Shown piece after piece: positions 13,901 to 28,600 of a stretch of DNA of 64,000 nucleotides. The DNA comes from Fistularia commersonii (taxonomy: Eukaryota; Chordata; Actinopteri; Syngnathiformes; Fistulariidae), in the NCBI GenBank assembly GCA_037954325.1, contig JBBMNZ010000002.1, positions 16,159,179-16,223,178 on the forward strand, in the 5' to 3' direction. The position numbers and the translations under genes are program-made. The first letter of the stretch is position 1. Each line of letters opens with the position of its first letter. A model generated the notes under the pieces. It had not been told where the DNA came from. It ran no database searches and worked only from the letters and a program-made list of their open reading frames with translations.

Positions 13901-16597
13901 ATTTAACGTCGTGAGCTAAACATGTTTCCATTTGTTTTATGCGTAAAACACATCATCTGTAAGAAATCAACTGTTGATAAAAGCCTCGTGAAAGACTAAT
14001 CAAAGCTTTCTAAGTATCTATACACTGCATTTCAAAGGCTCAACAGGAACAGTTTGAATGTACCAACGGTCTCCTGTTTTGAGCTATTATGGCAAATAAT
14101 TTTATTATCATCGTTGCCACATACAAAGTATAGCTCGGAAATACTGGTTTCTTTAAGTCGACACAGTGGATAAATATTAGTGAAGTCTATTTAATGAAGT
14201 GTGTTTGCATAGGCTTTTGTAAGCCGTCAGGATTTACAAGCAGTGCAATGAAAAATATCAAAAGCACCAGTTAAGTACATTGATGTCATTTAAAGACATT
14301 TAAAGTTTCCTTAAAATCCATAAAAACTTGCCTAAAGTGGTTCACACCAACCAACCAAACCTCATCGTTGAGCAATAAATAACTGTGGGAGAGTTGCCCT
14401 CTGGTGTGACTCAGCTCTAAAATAAGCTTTCACATATATTTCCTGCTACTCTTTTGTTCTATTTCATTAAAGTACAGAGTTATTGTTTAACAGACAAAAA
14501 GGAGCACTACTAATGATTTTGACCAAAGCCAAATGCCCGTCAAAAATAATTCTACTGTAATGGATTGTTTTTCAAAATGAATCTATCAGTTCCAAAACTA
14601 TAAAATGTGCAGGGCTACTGGTGAGTCTGCAGTTTGGCTCAGGAAGTTTCTAAGCTCCTGGGTCTGTTACAGTTTGCACTTTGGCATGATTATTGAGATG
14701 GATGGATCAGACTGCTACCCAGCAAGATCTGCCTGGCCAACCGTAGATCACTGACCTTCGGAGTCATGTACTCTGCCACTTGTTCAGCTTTCAGATCTCA
14801 TAGGAAGACACTTTGCAATTGAATCAGGATCAGACTTAGGTTTAGTTAGTATTCAAGCACAATTACAATCATGTATGCATTGGTGATTCTCAACTTGACG
14901 CCTGACAGGATGCAACCCCAGATGTCTTTACACTACATTTTTACATTACATTACAGTCATTTCACAGAAAATTTTATCCAAAGGGACTTGCAATACATGC
15001 AATTCAATCACCAAAGATCCGAAGTATCAGTAGTCGAAAGTCAGAAGTGGCCACTCAACCAAATAGCCATCTCAGAACCATATACATACATACATTCATC
15101 CTTTTTTTTTTTTTTTTTTGCGGGGGGGGGGCTAAGTGTGATTAGTATGGCAGTGCTTGATGAAGAGGTATGTTTTCAGCTGACAGCGAGAGATGGGCAG
15201 CAACTTGCTGTTCTGATCTTTTTGGGAGTTCGTTCCACCACTGAGGAGCCAAGACAGAGAAGAGCCGAGACCGGTTTGATCGGCAGCCAGGGCTCTGAGT
15301 GATCGGGTGGACAGTCGCCAAGCGGTGGCAGATCGGAGGGGACGGCTAGGGACATGTGGCTTGACCATATCCTGGAGATAAGATGGGGCTGTCCCATTCA
15401 TTGCCCAGTAGGCAAACACCAGGGACTTGAACTTGATGTGGGTGGCTACCGGTAGACAGTGTAGGGGCATAAGAAGGTCTTGCAGAGAAGGACCCTGAAC
15501 CTATCTCACCCTCAGCTTATGTACATTTCTTTGAGTATTCTCTGCAATCTTGATTGGTTCTTGACCATCTGACGAGATGTTATTGCTTCTTCATCCAATC
15601 CAGAAACCACAGCTTCCTTCGAGGGCCCTCCTGAGAACATCTTCTTCCTGCATGTACTTGTTTTGATATGCCAGGAGGACACATGTCAGACTTATCTGGG
15701 TGTGATTATGTTTGTTCTCATGTTTTCTAGGGTTCTGTTCTGTTCTGCTAAACTGTCTGCTCGTGTGTGCTGCTGTTTTTCCATCATATTCTCTCCAAAA
15801 GCGTCTGCTTATTTTAACTATTTCCTAACACCCTGTTCCGGCAAACACAAGACACCTATTTTCACATGAGTTTACACGGAGTGGGCTGAAGGGTGTCTGG
15901 ATCATAAACCAATTTTCCTAAATCTCTGTCAGCTGAGCTTTACCTCTAATAGGAGTTTAAGGTGTGTTTGCTGATTCTATTGTGACATTTAGTGACAAGG
16001 CCACCTAAGAGTGGAATAGTGTGATGAGGATGGCTCTTTTGAACAAACACTTTCACAATACAACAAACACACAACTGCATACTGAAAATTTAATCTGACA
16101 TCTGTCTTCTCTTTTATCTCACTCTGTCTGCATCCAATTCTGTCCCATTCCCTTTCTTCTCCTTTCATTGTCTCCCTGGCTCATCTTTCTAGGTGGCGGT
16201 GAAGATTATAGATAAAACCCAACTTAACCCCACCAGTCTACAGAAGGTAAGCCAATTTGCCATTTAATTACTTCATGTTCACACAACTGTCATTACTGCT
16301 GCCTGTTTTGTCTTCACATTCTGAGGATTCACCATCCTTGCTCTTTAGTCCTGGAACTCGGGTTTTGCTGTTGACCATAATGTAATCAAATGTAGTCAGG
16401 ACAGATCGAAAGGCTTATTAAACATCTCGTTCCCCCTGTGCTCTTCACATTTTACTGGTCTGTGGTTAGTTGTTTCTAAAAATATCTTCTTGCATGTTTG
16501 TCACTTACCCCTTTCGACCAGTCATAACCAATTACAGCGAAAGGTTTGGGCTGTTTCCTGATTACTGGGTCCAAATCCAGCTTGTTTTCCGCTGATT

Positions 16598-16652
<55 letters not shown>

Positions 16653-19600
16653 CAATGGTAGACCATGTGGAAGGATGGTTGCTGCTACAATGTGTGCCAA
16701 CATCACCTACTGTCAGCTTTATATCTGAAAATAATGCATCAGTCTTAAAGGATGCCTCTACATGGTTGTGACATTATCACATAAGGCTAGTCTTGTATTT
16801 GTAGTACTTTATCCTCAAATTTGCAAGCAGCTGGTGTTGTGTGTCACCATAATAATGGGTTTTTACAACAACCAATCCTACTTCAAACAGGTTGAAGTAG
16901 GTTCGTTGTTGTAAAACCCCATTGGCAACCTAGAACTTGCTTGCTTACATTAAATATTTTTCATGAATGAGTTGTGTGCTAGAAGGCAATATTTAACTGA
17001 GTTTGCCCACATCTACTCACAGTCCCAGTAGAGATTGCCAAACATTAAGATTCAAAATTTTCAGCTGGGCATTAATAGATATAACGGTTTGGCCAGAGAC
17101 ATGATGATTTAAGTTTGTCTGGATTACCATCTGGTTTCCATAGACATGATTTCCTGTTGATGCCTCAGGAGAATTATGGTACATTGTTACAAATGTTCCA
17201 TAGAGGCCAGTCTTAATTGCCATCTTTCAACAAAAATTCATGAACTGTGACCTTACATAATCATTATTATAATCACTCTGCGAATTGCATCCCTTAATTT
17301 TGAATGACTTGTAAAAATACAAAAAATATGTCTTGTTTGCAAGGCAGTGATCTGTGGAGAAGTAAACAATAAATGTAATATAGTAAATGTATTTGATGAT
17401 TTCAGTGTAAAATGAAAATCACAAAATGGATCCACAGATACATTCAAAACATTCATATATCTCTTAATAGTCAAAGGAATCACATTTAAAAGATTCGTGC
17501 CACCTCACGTTTTGTCTATGATGCTCTTTGACTTTAACCTGTTAAAATCTGATGAGGTGAAATAAAGAAGACCCTGCTTTTGCTTGCCAAGAATATTATT
17601 TTTAAACTATTATGGTTCAAATTTAACACTGGCCGCTTGGCTGCGAAGGAGAGCACCCCCTGGTCATCACACAAAGGGGTCATTGGATTTTCTTCTGCTA
17701 ATGATGTTGATGTCTCATTTGCTTTTTTAGTGGACTTGGTCTAGAAATAGAATGTATGTTAATCCACAAATGCATCATTTTATTCAGGTGAAGGTGCAAC
17801 CAAATTTTCTCTTTGACTGAAATCCAACATGCACATTTGTAGTGCAAGAACATGTTCTATCAGTGAATTTCGAGCATGATTCTGTACTGGGATTGTTCAA
17901 CATTAACAAAGCACAGGTGTAATTGACTCGGATCTTAATGGGATCCAACTATAATTCTTCAGCTAATCAGAGAGTGAATGAGAATTTACAGCACTCAGTT
18001 CCATACACATCTAATCTGATTGCGGCTAGTTTCATTGCGTGAGCTCTTTTGTTAAACGCTACATTATGAGGTTCCTAATCTGGGCACACGTTAATGAACA
18101 GTTAGGGGGTGTAGGGTGTGTGTGGGCATGTGTTTGTGTGTGTGTGTGTGCATGCAGCTATAAGGTTCTGAATAGAAACTGAACAACCAGTCTCAGTCCT
18201 GATTAGGTTGTAAGCGGTTACATACCTGGCGGGTCGAGCTATCGGCTGCAAGTGATGGACGTAGCTGGGCAGACATGTGAGACTGCAGACCAATCAGGTT
18301 GCCCTGATTAATTATTCAGTGGGGCTTTCAGATGTCAGCTGCAGTAGATCTGAGAGGGTCAATATGTAGAAGTCCTCTGGCATTTTATTGAGGGTGAGCT
18401 ATTATTATCTTGGTCCTTGCGTGTGTTATTTGTTACAGCTGAATTGTGAGATGACTATGTATGTAGTGGCTTATATCAGCATCTTGTAGTTCTAAAGATT
18501 GCTATACGGGGTTACAGAAGGGGCCAGCTGTATAGGGCCACCTATATAAATTTCCAGTCATTTAATCCTTCATCAGTTTTCACATAAAATTCTCAATTCT
18601 TTGGATTTCTTTGTCAGCTTGCTATCTCTGATCCTATTGGTGCATACTGTTGCAGGACTTGCAATACAGAGAAATTCAGCCTAAAGTCAATGTATTTGTG
18701 AAAAAAAAACAAACAATGGATGAATTCAAGATCCTCCTTGGGTATGAGAAGGAAATGGAGGTTATACTTGGGGGCTTTTAAAAGAATATTGGGGATAATT
18801 TTTTAACAAATACCAAGCTTCCTTGCAGAGTGAAGCCTCCAACGACCACCACCATCTTAACGCTCCCTGGCCACAAACTGCCCTCGACCTCGGTGATGTC
18901 AGCAAGTCTCCCTGGCATCACCGCTCCCAGTATTTTATCTTTGGTTAGTTGTTTTTGTTGGGGCATTTTTCTTGTTTAGAGGTCTAGACTGAAATCACAA
19001 ATCTCCTTGAGGGTGTCTGGGCTGCTCAGCATTCCCTGTTCCTATTATGACTCCAGCCCTGGGAGAGCAGCAGGAAAATTTCAAGCCAAGATTCCTGTTT
19101 AAAGGTGGGGGAAATAAATAAATAATATTTTAAGTATTCCATCAAACATCAATTAAGTTGTCATCTGTATAGTTTCTCAACACTGGTCATCAATACGTAC
19201 ATTGATTTTACTCCTCTGAGCATTTTAAGGATAAACGTGGCCTTGTGTATTGCTGAGCTGACTCTTTCAAGAGGCAGATACAAGCAACTGGTTGCTGAGC
19301 TATTGATTTGGTGACTCAGGTATCTTTACATGAATGAAGAGCAGAGGTTGCAGGATTCTTTATTGCTTCTGAGAAGTCTATTATGACTTTGTCTTTTCCC
19401 GTTGTTCTGCTCTGTTCTTTTCTGTTCTGAGATTAACATAAATGCTCAGGACAAACTGGGAATATATACTCCATACAGAGTTTACGATACACTATATTAC
19501 TTTATTACTATTACAGCATCACTGTTGCCGATTTTGTCACTTTGTCATCCTTATATCTGCTTTTTAATCAAATATATATTTACATTCTTCTCCTTCTCCT

Positions 19601-22600
19601 TTTGGCTTTTTCCTTCAGGGGTCACCACAGCGAATCAACCTTCTCCATCTAACCCTATTCTCTGTATTCTCCTCTCTCACACCAACTAACTTCATATCCT
19701 CTCTCACTACATCCATAAATCTTCTCTCTGGTCTTTCTCCTGCCTGGCAGCTCCGATTCCAGCATCCGTCTACCAATATATTCACTATCCCTCCTCTGTA
19801 CGTGACCGAACCATCTCAGTATGCAAGCATATATTTACATCAGTATCTCAAATTTATTTTATCATGCGATACATGATTATGCGCTCAGTGGAACAGATTT
19901 CGATTTCAAGATTTGAGTGACACAACATTGATTTTGGAAGGGCATTTCATTGCTGCTCCTATGTCAGCATATTTGAATATATTACAAAACTGGTCAATTT
20001 GTTCAAAGGGTGTGTTTTATACTTTCAACTCAGTTACCACAGCAACCGGTGTACCTTTACTACTTATGAGCTAAGATTTACATTTTCTTTTACTTTCAAC
20101 TGCTTCCTTCAGGGGACGCCACAGCAAATAATCTCCCTCCATCTAACCCTATTCTCTGCAACCTCTTCTATCATTCCGACTTACTTCATTTTCCTCTTTC
20201 ACTACATCCTTAAATCTCCTCTTCGGTCTGCAGTTAGCCTCCTGACTAGCAGTTCCACTCTCAGCATCCCTCTGCCTATTCACTATCCTTCTTCTGGGCA
20301 TGTCCAAATCATCCCAGTCTGGCGTCTCTCTCTTTATTCCCGAAACAACTAATATGTGCTTTCCTCTCTTAATGGACTAATTCCTGATCCTATCCATCCT
20401 TGTCACACCCAAAGAGAATCTCAACATTTTTAGCTCCGCTACCTCCAGCTCTGCTCACTGTCTTTTCCCGTATACAACTTTCTCTAAACCATACACCATT
20501 GCTGGTCTCACCATCATCTAAAATGGAATCACAGGAACATTAGACAGGCAAAAAAATGATACACTCTTTCATGCTGCAGACTCCCACTTAATCATAATTT
20601 TGCATGCTTGCATATGTAACTCTTTATATGCTTGAATATGAAAGTTTCTTCAGCAGTCCCAAAAATCCAGTAATTAGATTTATGATATCTGATCAGCGTA
20701 CAAACAGCTGATCGAAAAGATGCAGAGTTACAGATCCTTTGCTTCATACTGAGGTTGTGTGCTAGCAGAAGTCTAAAAATTTAATGTGCATTAATGCCTA
20801 GATCTGCCCATGTACAATCACTCATACATGTGCAATGATGCAAACAAAGCTGGCCTCCTGCTTATCGTCCTGTAGGATTTAGGTGACATCACTGTTGCAA
20901 AGAGCCGACATTAATCTTAAAATCTCTGTTATCGCAATCTTTGTTGGATTTATTGTTAACCTTCAATGTTTCCAGTCATATATTTGATGTTAAAGGACTA
21001 AGTAAAAGGCTAAATGAATGTAAAGAATGGGTCTGTTTTTGTTTGCTTTTATTTTTTTTTTTTTTTGAGCAATATCATTCTCTGGCCTGGCATGACTTCA
21101 CAGTGCTTTCACTATAACAGGAAATGAGGTCAACTGAGCTTCCAGTGCACCTCCTAAGATCCCCCAGAGGAAATGCATCACATGTCATCTGTGATCAGGG
21201 ATGTTGATGTTGTTGTGATTTTTAGGCACTTTATCCCTAAAATAGGCCTCTCAGTTAATCCCCTCTGTCACTGCTTCTAGTCCCACCTCTCTGTCTCTGT
21301 TTCTGTCTCTCGCTCTCTCATCTGTAAATATGAATGGTTGCTTATAAGATAATAAAAGATTCGACAAATTAAACATGTCATCCTATCAGTGCTGCATACT
21401 CCGCGCACACTAAGCTTTTATTAACGAGTTTTATTCAAATTTTACCTCACTGAGACCGTGTCAGGAAATTAAATTATGCCAATCACTGAAAACATATTTC
21501 CTAAACACGAACATCAGCTTGCAATCTTCACATCCCATATTTCAGTGTGATGAGGTGACTGTCTGTCTGTCTGTCCGTCCCTCCCTTGGGCCATCCGTCC
21601 ATCCATCCATTTTCACAGCATTTAAAGCAACATGTATGCATTTTCTGCCAGTTGGAAAAACCCCACCATGGGGTCGAGCTCTTTTAATGGCTGTTGTTTA
21701 TGTGTATCTTGCGCCTGCCACTCTGCATTAGCCAATGAAATGATGTCAAGCCTGTGGGTAAAGGGATCTTTGGTCTTGTTCAGAGTTGTGGAATGTTATT
21801 GGACAGACTGTCCTGTTGTCTGCCCACATTGGCAAACAAAGCAAGTATTGCAGGTGCTAAGATTTACATTTTTTAATTGACATAATTTTAATCGTTCTCA
21901 AGATTGAAGATAGATCCCATTAAAAATTACATTTTTTTTCTTTTTATAGTGCCCTTGCTTCCTGTTTGCATTAATTCAAAGAAAGAAGGACTAGTTGATA
22001 TTACCTCCTATCAGAAGCTTAAAACATATCAAAATTTCACCCCTATTATGATGAATCAGTCATTATTTATCTTCTATTATTTTACAGAATTGTTTTTCTG
22101 TAGTCTCTTTATGTTTGGTGTTGTTTTTAGTAAAACCAAAATGTGTCAAAAAGGACAGTACAGTTTTTCCTAATAGGGACAAGCTGCTCTGGTTGAGGCC
22201 TATCTGTTGACTCAGTCTTTATCCTTGAATACCCGGTAATCCTTACAGACTAAAGCACATGACTGGACAAGATGTAGAATGTGTCTTTTGAATATTCGTG
22301 AATAAAAGTATTTGGAATTTAATCGACCTAAGCCAGATAATGTTGAAGATTCTTGTGGTGGTTATCATATATTTTCTATGATTTACCATGGCCTGGAGAA
22401 AGCCTGCCGGGTGGCTGCAATTCTATAAAATCATCTCCGATTCAATTTGGTAAACAGTATGTTAGGCCTTAAAAAGAAATCAGAAGACTTGATTGGGTTT
22501 TGTAACTGCTGAGTTACCACAAATATTCAATATAATTGAATCTTTGAATTTCCTTTGAAAACATGAGTCACACTCGTCTTTGTGTCTCCCATGTTACCAA

Positions 22601-25600
22601 TCTTCCAACATTGCTTTGAAACTTGTATTGTCTCTTTAGTTTATACTTGTATTTTTCTGCATGATGACTCTAAAGAATAACATTCCTTAATAAAACCCAT
22701 TTCTGCACATGGCCATGTATATACTACTTACCTTTACACTTGAGCATGAGACAATTGCTATCAATTCTAAATGCGTTCAGAAATTCTCTTGAAAAAAATC
22801 TTAAAAGTATTACACTTACATATCCTTTGTTTGTGTGAATGTTAGTGACACTGAGGTTCTGACTGTTTGCCAGCTTATTTTTCTTTCTCTCTGTTTTTTT
22901 GACTTAGTCAAACAAACCAAACATTCTGTTACACCAAATGATTTTTATGCTCTATTTGGGCTTATGAATAATATGTTCACGTTATCCCAGCGGAGGAATG
23001 AGGTCCTGTGGGCTATTTTTCCATCATTGATAATCTCCACATTGAATGAGCAGCTGTGCTCGTGTGACTGAAACACTCCAGACAGTTTCTCTAAGTGTTG
23101 CCAGTCTGATATCTGCTGCTTCTGCAAGGGGACTCTGCTGTAATTAAGGCTAGTTTGGGAATCTGGGTGGCCCTAGGTGGCTGGAAGTAGGTCACTGGCA
23201 CAGACTACTGAGCACATTGGATCTGGTGTTTTTTCATGTGTGTGATACACATTTTGTTCTTGTGGCTCGTCATTTAATTATTTTCTGCCTCGACAAAGGT
23301 AAATTTTAGCTCTTAGGAAGTTAGGTCAAATGTCCAGTGCTCGGCCGCCTTGTCCACGATGATCGTAAAACTGATTATGCCATGCTGTGGTCCACCCATT
23401 TGCCTGTAGATATTGGCATTGTTGGACCGGATCAAAGATCCTAAAATCGTTATATCCCGTCAACCTTCATGTTGGCAACGTTCCTATTGAGCTGGTATTG
23501 ACAGGCTGTGTGTTTGTTGTTGTCGTTTTCCACGGCCCTTCTCAGATTTGTTCTCATTTTTTCTTTCAAATGGCTGCACGCATGCTTGCCATGTGAGGGG
23601 CTTTAGGGCAATGACGCACACAAGAGGGAGAGAGAGGGAAAGAGGGAAAGAGACACTGTGAAAAGACCAATACCAAGATAAGACACCAACTGTTTAGTCA
23701 ATGACACGCTCACAAATTTAAAGAATAGCTGCGCTGATGGATGTGTCCTATGTTAAGAGCACATGAAATTTGTCTGTGGTCCCTATGTTTTTACTGCAGG
23801 ACATCTTCTGGTTATTGTGTCACTGTGTTTCCACTCTAATTATCTCGTTAACGTTGGGGGAGCACGTCGGTTCAACATAGCAGCTGATGATCGTGGAAAA
23901 TAAAACATGGGCCCTCACCACATTCAAAATATTAAGGCTGCAGGAATGCAAATAACTTCAAATGGGTCGTTCTAAAAGGCCCGGAGTAAATAAATAAATA
24001 TGTTATGGATTTCTATTTTTAAATGGACATTTGAAACTGCAGTGTTTTACTCTGATATAATGGACTGAAATAAACAGTAATAACTTTACAAATTCATAAA
24101 GAAAGGTGCCTCTGTGTGGTGAGCTCCAACAGTAATATTTTTGTGGCAGAAAAATTATATTTTTTTTATCTTTTTTTTTTTTTTACCTTTGAAATGAAGT
24201 TACAAGTATTTATGTCCATAAGCATCTTGGAGTTGAACTTACAGGCCCACTGGATTCGTAATGTGTGAGTGGCTACATGCGTCAGTGTGCAAGCGTATGA
24301 CCTTGTATATGCGCTCAGTTGAAGGAGATGGTTGTTGTCAGAGAGTGAGACGTAGGCAGGCAAGTACAGACAAAAAGAGAAGAGAGTACCTGCATGTTGT
24401 GGTTAAGAAGTCCCAAACTCTGTACTGCTTGCTTGGTGAAACAGCTGTGTCTGATGACCTAGAAACCTTGACAATCCTTGTACTTATGTAAGACCTAAAA
24501 GACTATTTGAGAAGTCACATGTACGCGCATACTCTCACATGCATACACACAACAGCGGTCCATTTCCCGGTTGAACTTTACATCGTGAAGTTGTGACATC
24601 TGAAATCATTATCGGTTTTCTAATTTTTAAAATGGCAGATGAAAGTGTCTCCCATGACCACTTTTGCGTAATCAGAGTAACCAAAGTACAAAATCTACGC
24701 TCTGCCTTGGCTAATAGTGGCCAGTAAATCCCCGTTCAGTGAGTCTTTTTATTATTCAACACAGCCTCAGTCGTACTCTGCTCGGAATCAGCAGAGTGTA
24801 AAGGCTTCAACAGCACCTCTAAGTGGTGAGACGAACTCACTTGATGAAATAACTATGACAAGACTGAGGAAACACTGTTTAAAGTAGTCATGACTTAACA
24901 CTGTCACAACAGTCAGTTATTTAGAATATAGACAGGGTTGCACGATTCTCCTTTTAGGGGTCTTACCATTCCAGTAAGTCCTCAGATTACTATATGTACG
25001 GCTTGGGTATCATCGTGATTTGCTGATGTTTGTTTTTGTCAAGATGATAAGGTTAGACTGCAGTGCCTCTCAGGCTGTTATACTGCAGGACAGTTTGTTA
25101 CTGCTGAAAGTATGATGCTGCTGAATCTAATGCAGTAGGTTTGGAGTTGTACCCCTCATTTCTATTGGCCATTTTTTTCGTCACTGCATCAGCTGCGTTA
25201 CATTTACATTTCTTTGGGTTATTCTGTACTTACATTCATTTATTCTTTGTGGCTTTCCTTGAGAAACTGCTTCTTCTGTCTATCCACAGCTCTTCAGGGA
25301 GGTCCGAATAATGAAAATCCTGAATCATCCAAACATAGGTAGGTTAAATGTGGTTATAGTTGTCTATTTCCAATGTTGAACATGAAAATAACAATGAAAG
25401 TGTCCACTTTGCAGTATAATTTTCACATTGCTCAATATTTCAGTAAATGATCACAAAGAAAAAAAAATAATGTTTTGAGACTGGGATTATCTGATCATCT
25501 TTTCACCAAACATCAAAGTTGTACTTCATAGAAAGATCCTCCCTGGGGAGGGAAGTCGAGACTATATTTCCAGTTGAAAATCTATTCCAAAATTGTTCTC

Positions 25601-28600
25601 ATTCATCGGAATTGGACTACTGAAGGCCAATCAATAACTTTTGAGCACTGGTGTGTTTTCCTGACATAATTATTCAGTGATGTCAAACACATCCTGCATT
25701 ACAGGATATCCACACCAAGAAGCAGTCATGATAGACACTGAGAATTAGATAACACTGTTGCATTCGTTCCAGGCCAAAGATGAGAAACACCTATCATTTT
25801 ACCCATAGAACAATCAGGAATCAGAAAACCAGTAGACAATCAGTTTACTGTTGTCTTTCATAAAGCAGTTAATCATAGTCATTAGATTTTATTAAGTAGC
25901 TGCAAGAAAGTTGGGAATTTGACTATTCAAGCTCGTAGCAGATACTTTACTGGTCACTAAATTTAAGTGTTAATTTGGTGAAAATCCCATCCTTCTATGA
26001 GTCATTCAGTACAATATTTATTTTAATACAACGTTAACAAAAGTGTTCTCGATACTATAGTACTGAGTCTTTATTCAGACTTTAATATAGAGGTGCACCT
26101 TTGACCTAAGCAGATGCCATTTTTACTTCATATCTGTTTTTTGCTTTTCTAATTTCCTTTTCCAATATCTTCTCCAGTGAAATTATTTGAGGTGATCGAG
26201 ACGGAGAAGACACTTTATTTGGTGATGGAGTATGCCAGTGGTGGTGAGTAAACTGTTAAAAGTGTCAGTGCATCATGATGTGAGTTTAAACTGCCTATAT
26301 GTAGTTTAACCTTTAACTTTTAACGCATTTTTCAACAAATGATAAGAATTCATAATAAATTGAGAGATTATTTTATTTTACAGCACTTCATTCTACATAC
26401 AAAAAAAAACTGTAGTGCTAATCAAAAACATGGAAGAACAATATATATTTTGTCCATCTACTCCAGGGGAGGTATTTGACTATCTGGTGGCTCACGGCAG
26501 AATGAAGGAGAAGGAGGCTCGGGCCAAGTTCAGACAGGTGAGTCATCAGTTTGCACCTCTGTCATCAATCTATGACTGTGTTTAGAGGAAAGACTGCATG
26601 CACCAAGATCAAGCTTCGTCACAGACTGCAGAGGAAAGCTGTGCGCTGCACATGGCGCGGTCTCAGAGCAGAGGGGTTGAGAGCTGCTCCTACACTGCAG
26701 AAGCTGCCCTGACACCCAGTGGTGCTCAAGGTGCGCTATTGCATCTGCAGCAAGTCTCTCATCCTCACTGTGCATCCGCTTCATCTGAAATGACTCACAT
26801 GAAGTATTTGTGACTGTGTGGGCAGCGTGTGTGCTTTATAAAGCATCATTCAGAAAGCTACAATTGTTCATTTCTGCACACAAGTGCAGTCCCTGTTGAA
26901 GAAAAATGAATTTATAATTTTATTTCTCTGGTAATGTCAGCTTGAAATGTAACTGTCAGTTGCTTTGACCACAGTTTTTCGAATTCAAATACCTATAAGA
27001 TTGTATTTCACTCAATCAAAGTGAATAATCTAACTAATAAATATATATACCATGCTTCGACGAGTGATATTTTCTGAATCATAAAGTTAGAGGTTACCAA
27101 AGTGAAGGTCTTGACCCTCGGGGTTTTTAGGTCATATTCTATTTTAAGTACAATAGTAACTTTACACAATGTAAATGAAAATATAGCTATGTTTAATTGA
27201 AAGCCTGCCATACATATTCACAGCTATGTACTCCGTATTGTATCCTGTGTGTGTTTTGTATTCCAGATTGTGTCTGCAGTACAGTATTGTCACCAGAGGA
27301 GGATAGTACACAGGGATCTAAAGGTGAGAATCAAAATTATTTCTCTCCACATTAAATTTAACACTTGATTCTGCCCATAACTCACTATGTTTTGTTAGGA
27401 ATTTCAACTTTCACTTCTATCCGTCTCCACACCTCAGGCGGAGAACCTATTACTAGATGCGGACATGAATATCAAGATAGCTGACTTTGGCTTCAGCAAC
27501 GAGTTCACTGTAGGCAGTAAGCTGGACACCTTCTGTGGATCCCCACCTTATGCTGCACCAGAACTTTTCCAGGGGAAAAAGTACGATGGACCAGAAGTGG
27601 ATGTCTGGAGTCTCGGAGTCATCCTTTACACACTGGTCAGCGGATCTCTGCCTTTCGACGGGCAGAACTTAAAGGTATGGGGTTGTTAATTGTTGCCTGG
27701 GTCGTCATTGGTTTCTGGTCAACTGGACAGTAAAACCTCCAAAGATCCCTTTTCAGCGTGTTGGCGTAAACTAATCACTCTGTTAGTATGTAATACTTTT
27801 GTCAAGTTCACTGATCATATGAGCCACAAGCTTCCAAACCAAACTCTTCTGTTTCTTAGTCTACATACTAGCGTGAAATGTTGGGCTAAATCAACATTGA
27901 TAATGTTTTCCCACTGCTGGGGATCATCTAGATGACAACCAGTTAAAAGTACGCACATGATGACAACAAAGCAAACCATTTGGCCATGGATACATCCACT
28001 GTCTATGCTTTTGAGAACAAATAAATGAAAACAGCCTTGTTTTCGAGGATAAAATCAGGAGGCCAGTAGGTCAGTATTCAACTTATTTGTTACTTTACAG
28101 TATAAAAATCTAAATACCATTGAATAAAAACAATGATTACTATACACATTTCCTTAACAATTGAACAGGGTACAATGGCATTTCCGTTCATAAATCAAAT
28201 GCACATTCAGGTAGATTAAGAGAAATCACTAGGCCTTAATATACAATATAAATATAATTTCCTTAGTGGGACACTTTAAAAATTGTCTCATGATCTTAAC
28301 CATATAATCTATAATTCACACAATAGAAAATTATGGATTATCTCAAGTGCGAAAATTATCATAATGGTTTCAAGTATTAATAAGAGTATGTATAGATAAA
28401 CCTTCATATATGCTTGTGTACATTGACAGGCAATATTACAACAATGCATTTAGAGATTAATGTAGAGCTGCATTCTGTTGCTTTATCCATGTATATATAG
28501 TCATTTAATTTTCAGTGACATTGACCTGCAGTTGTTACTAACCTACATCTTTGTTTGTTTGGTGTGAAGGAGCTGAGAGAGCGAGTCCTGCGAGGAAAGT

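Larger units (their letters stand above)
16247..25289 (+). other. mark1: mark1 intron 3 (9.0 kb)
   Basis: The donor is gtaagc after TSLQK, and the acceptor is tccacag before LFREVR. It contains a (CA)24 microsatellite, a strong hairpin at 16855-16922, a GT-rich patch near 18107-18150 and two 3' fragments of an RTE-like LINE at about 19600-20530. No other exon was recognised. Confidence 0.8.
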
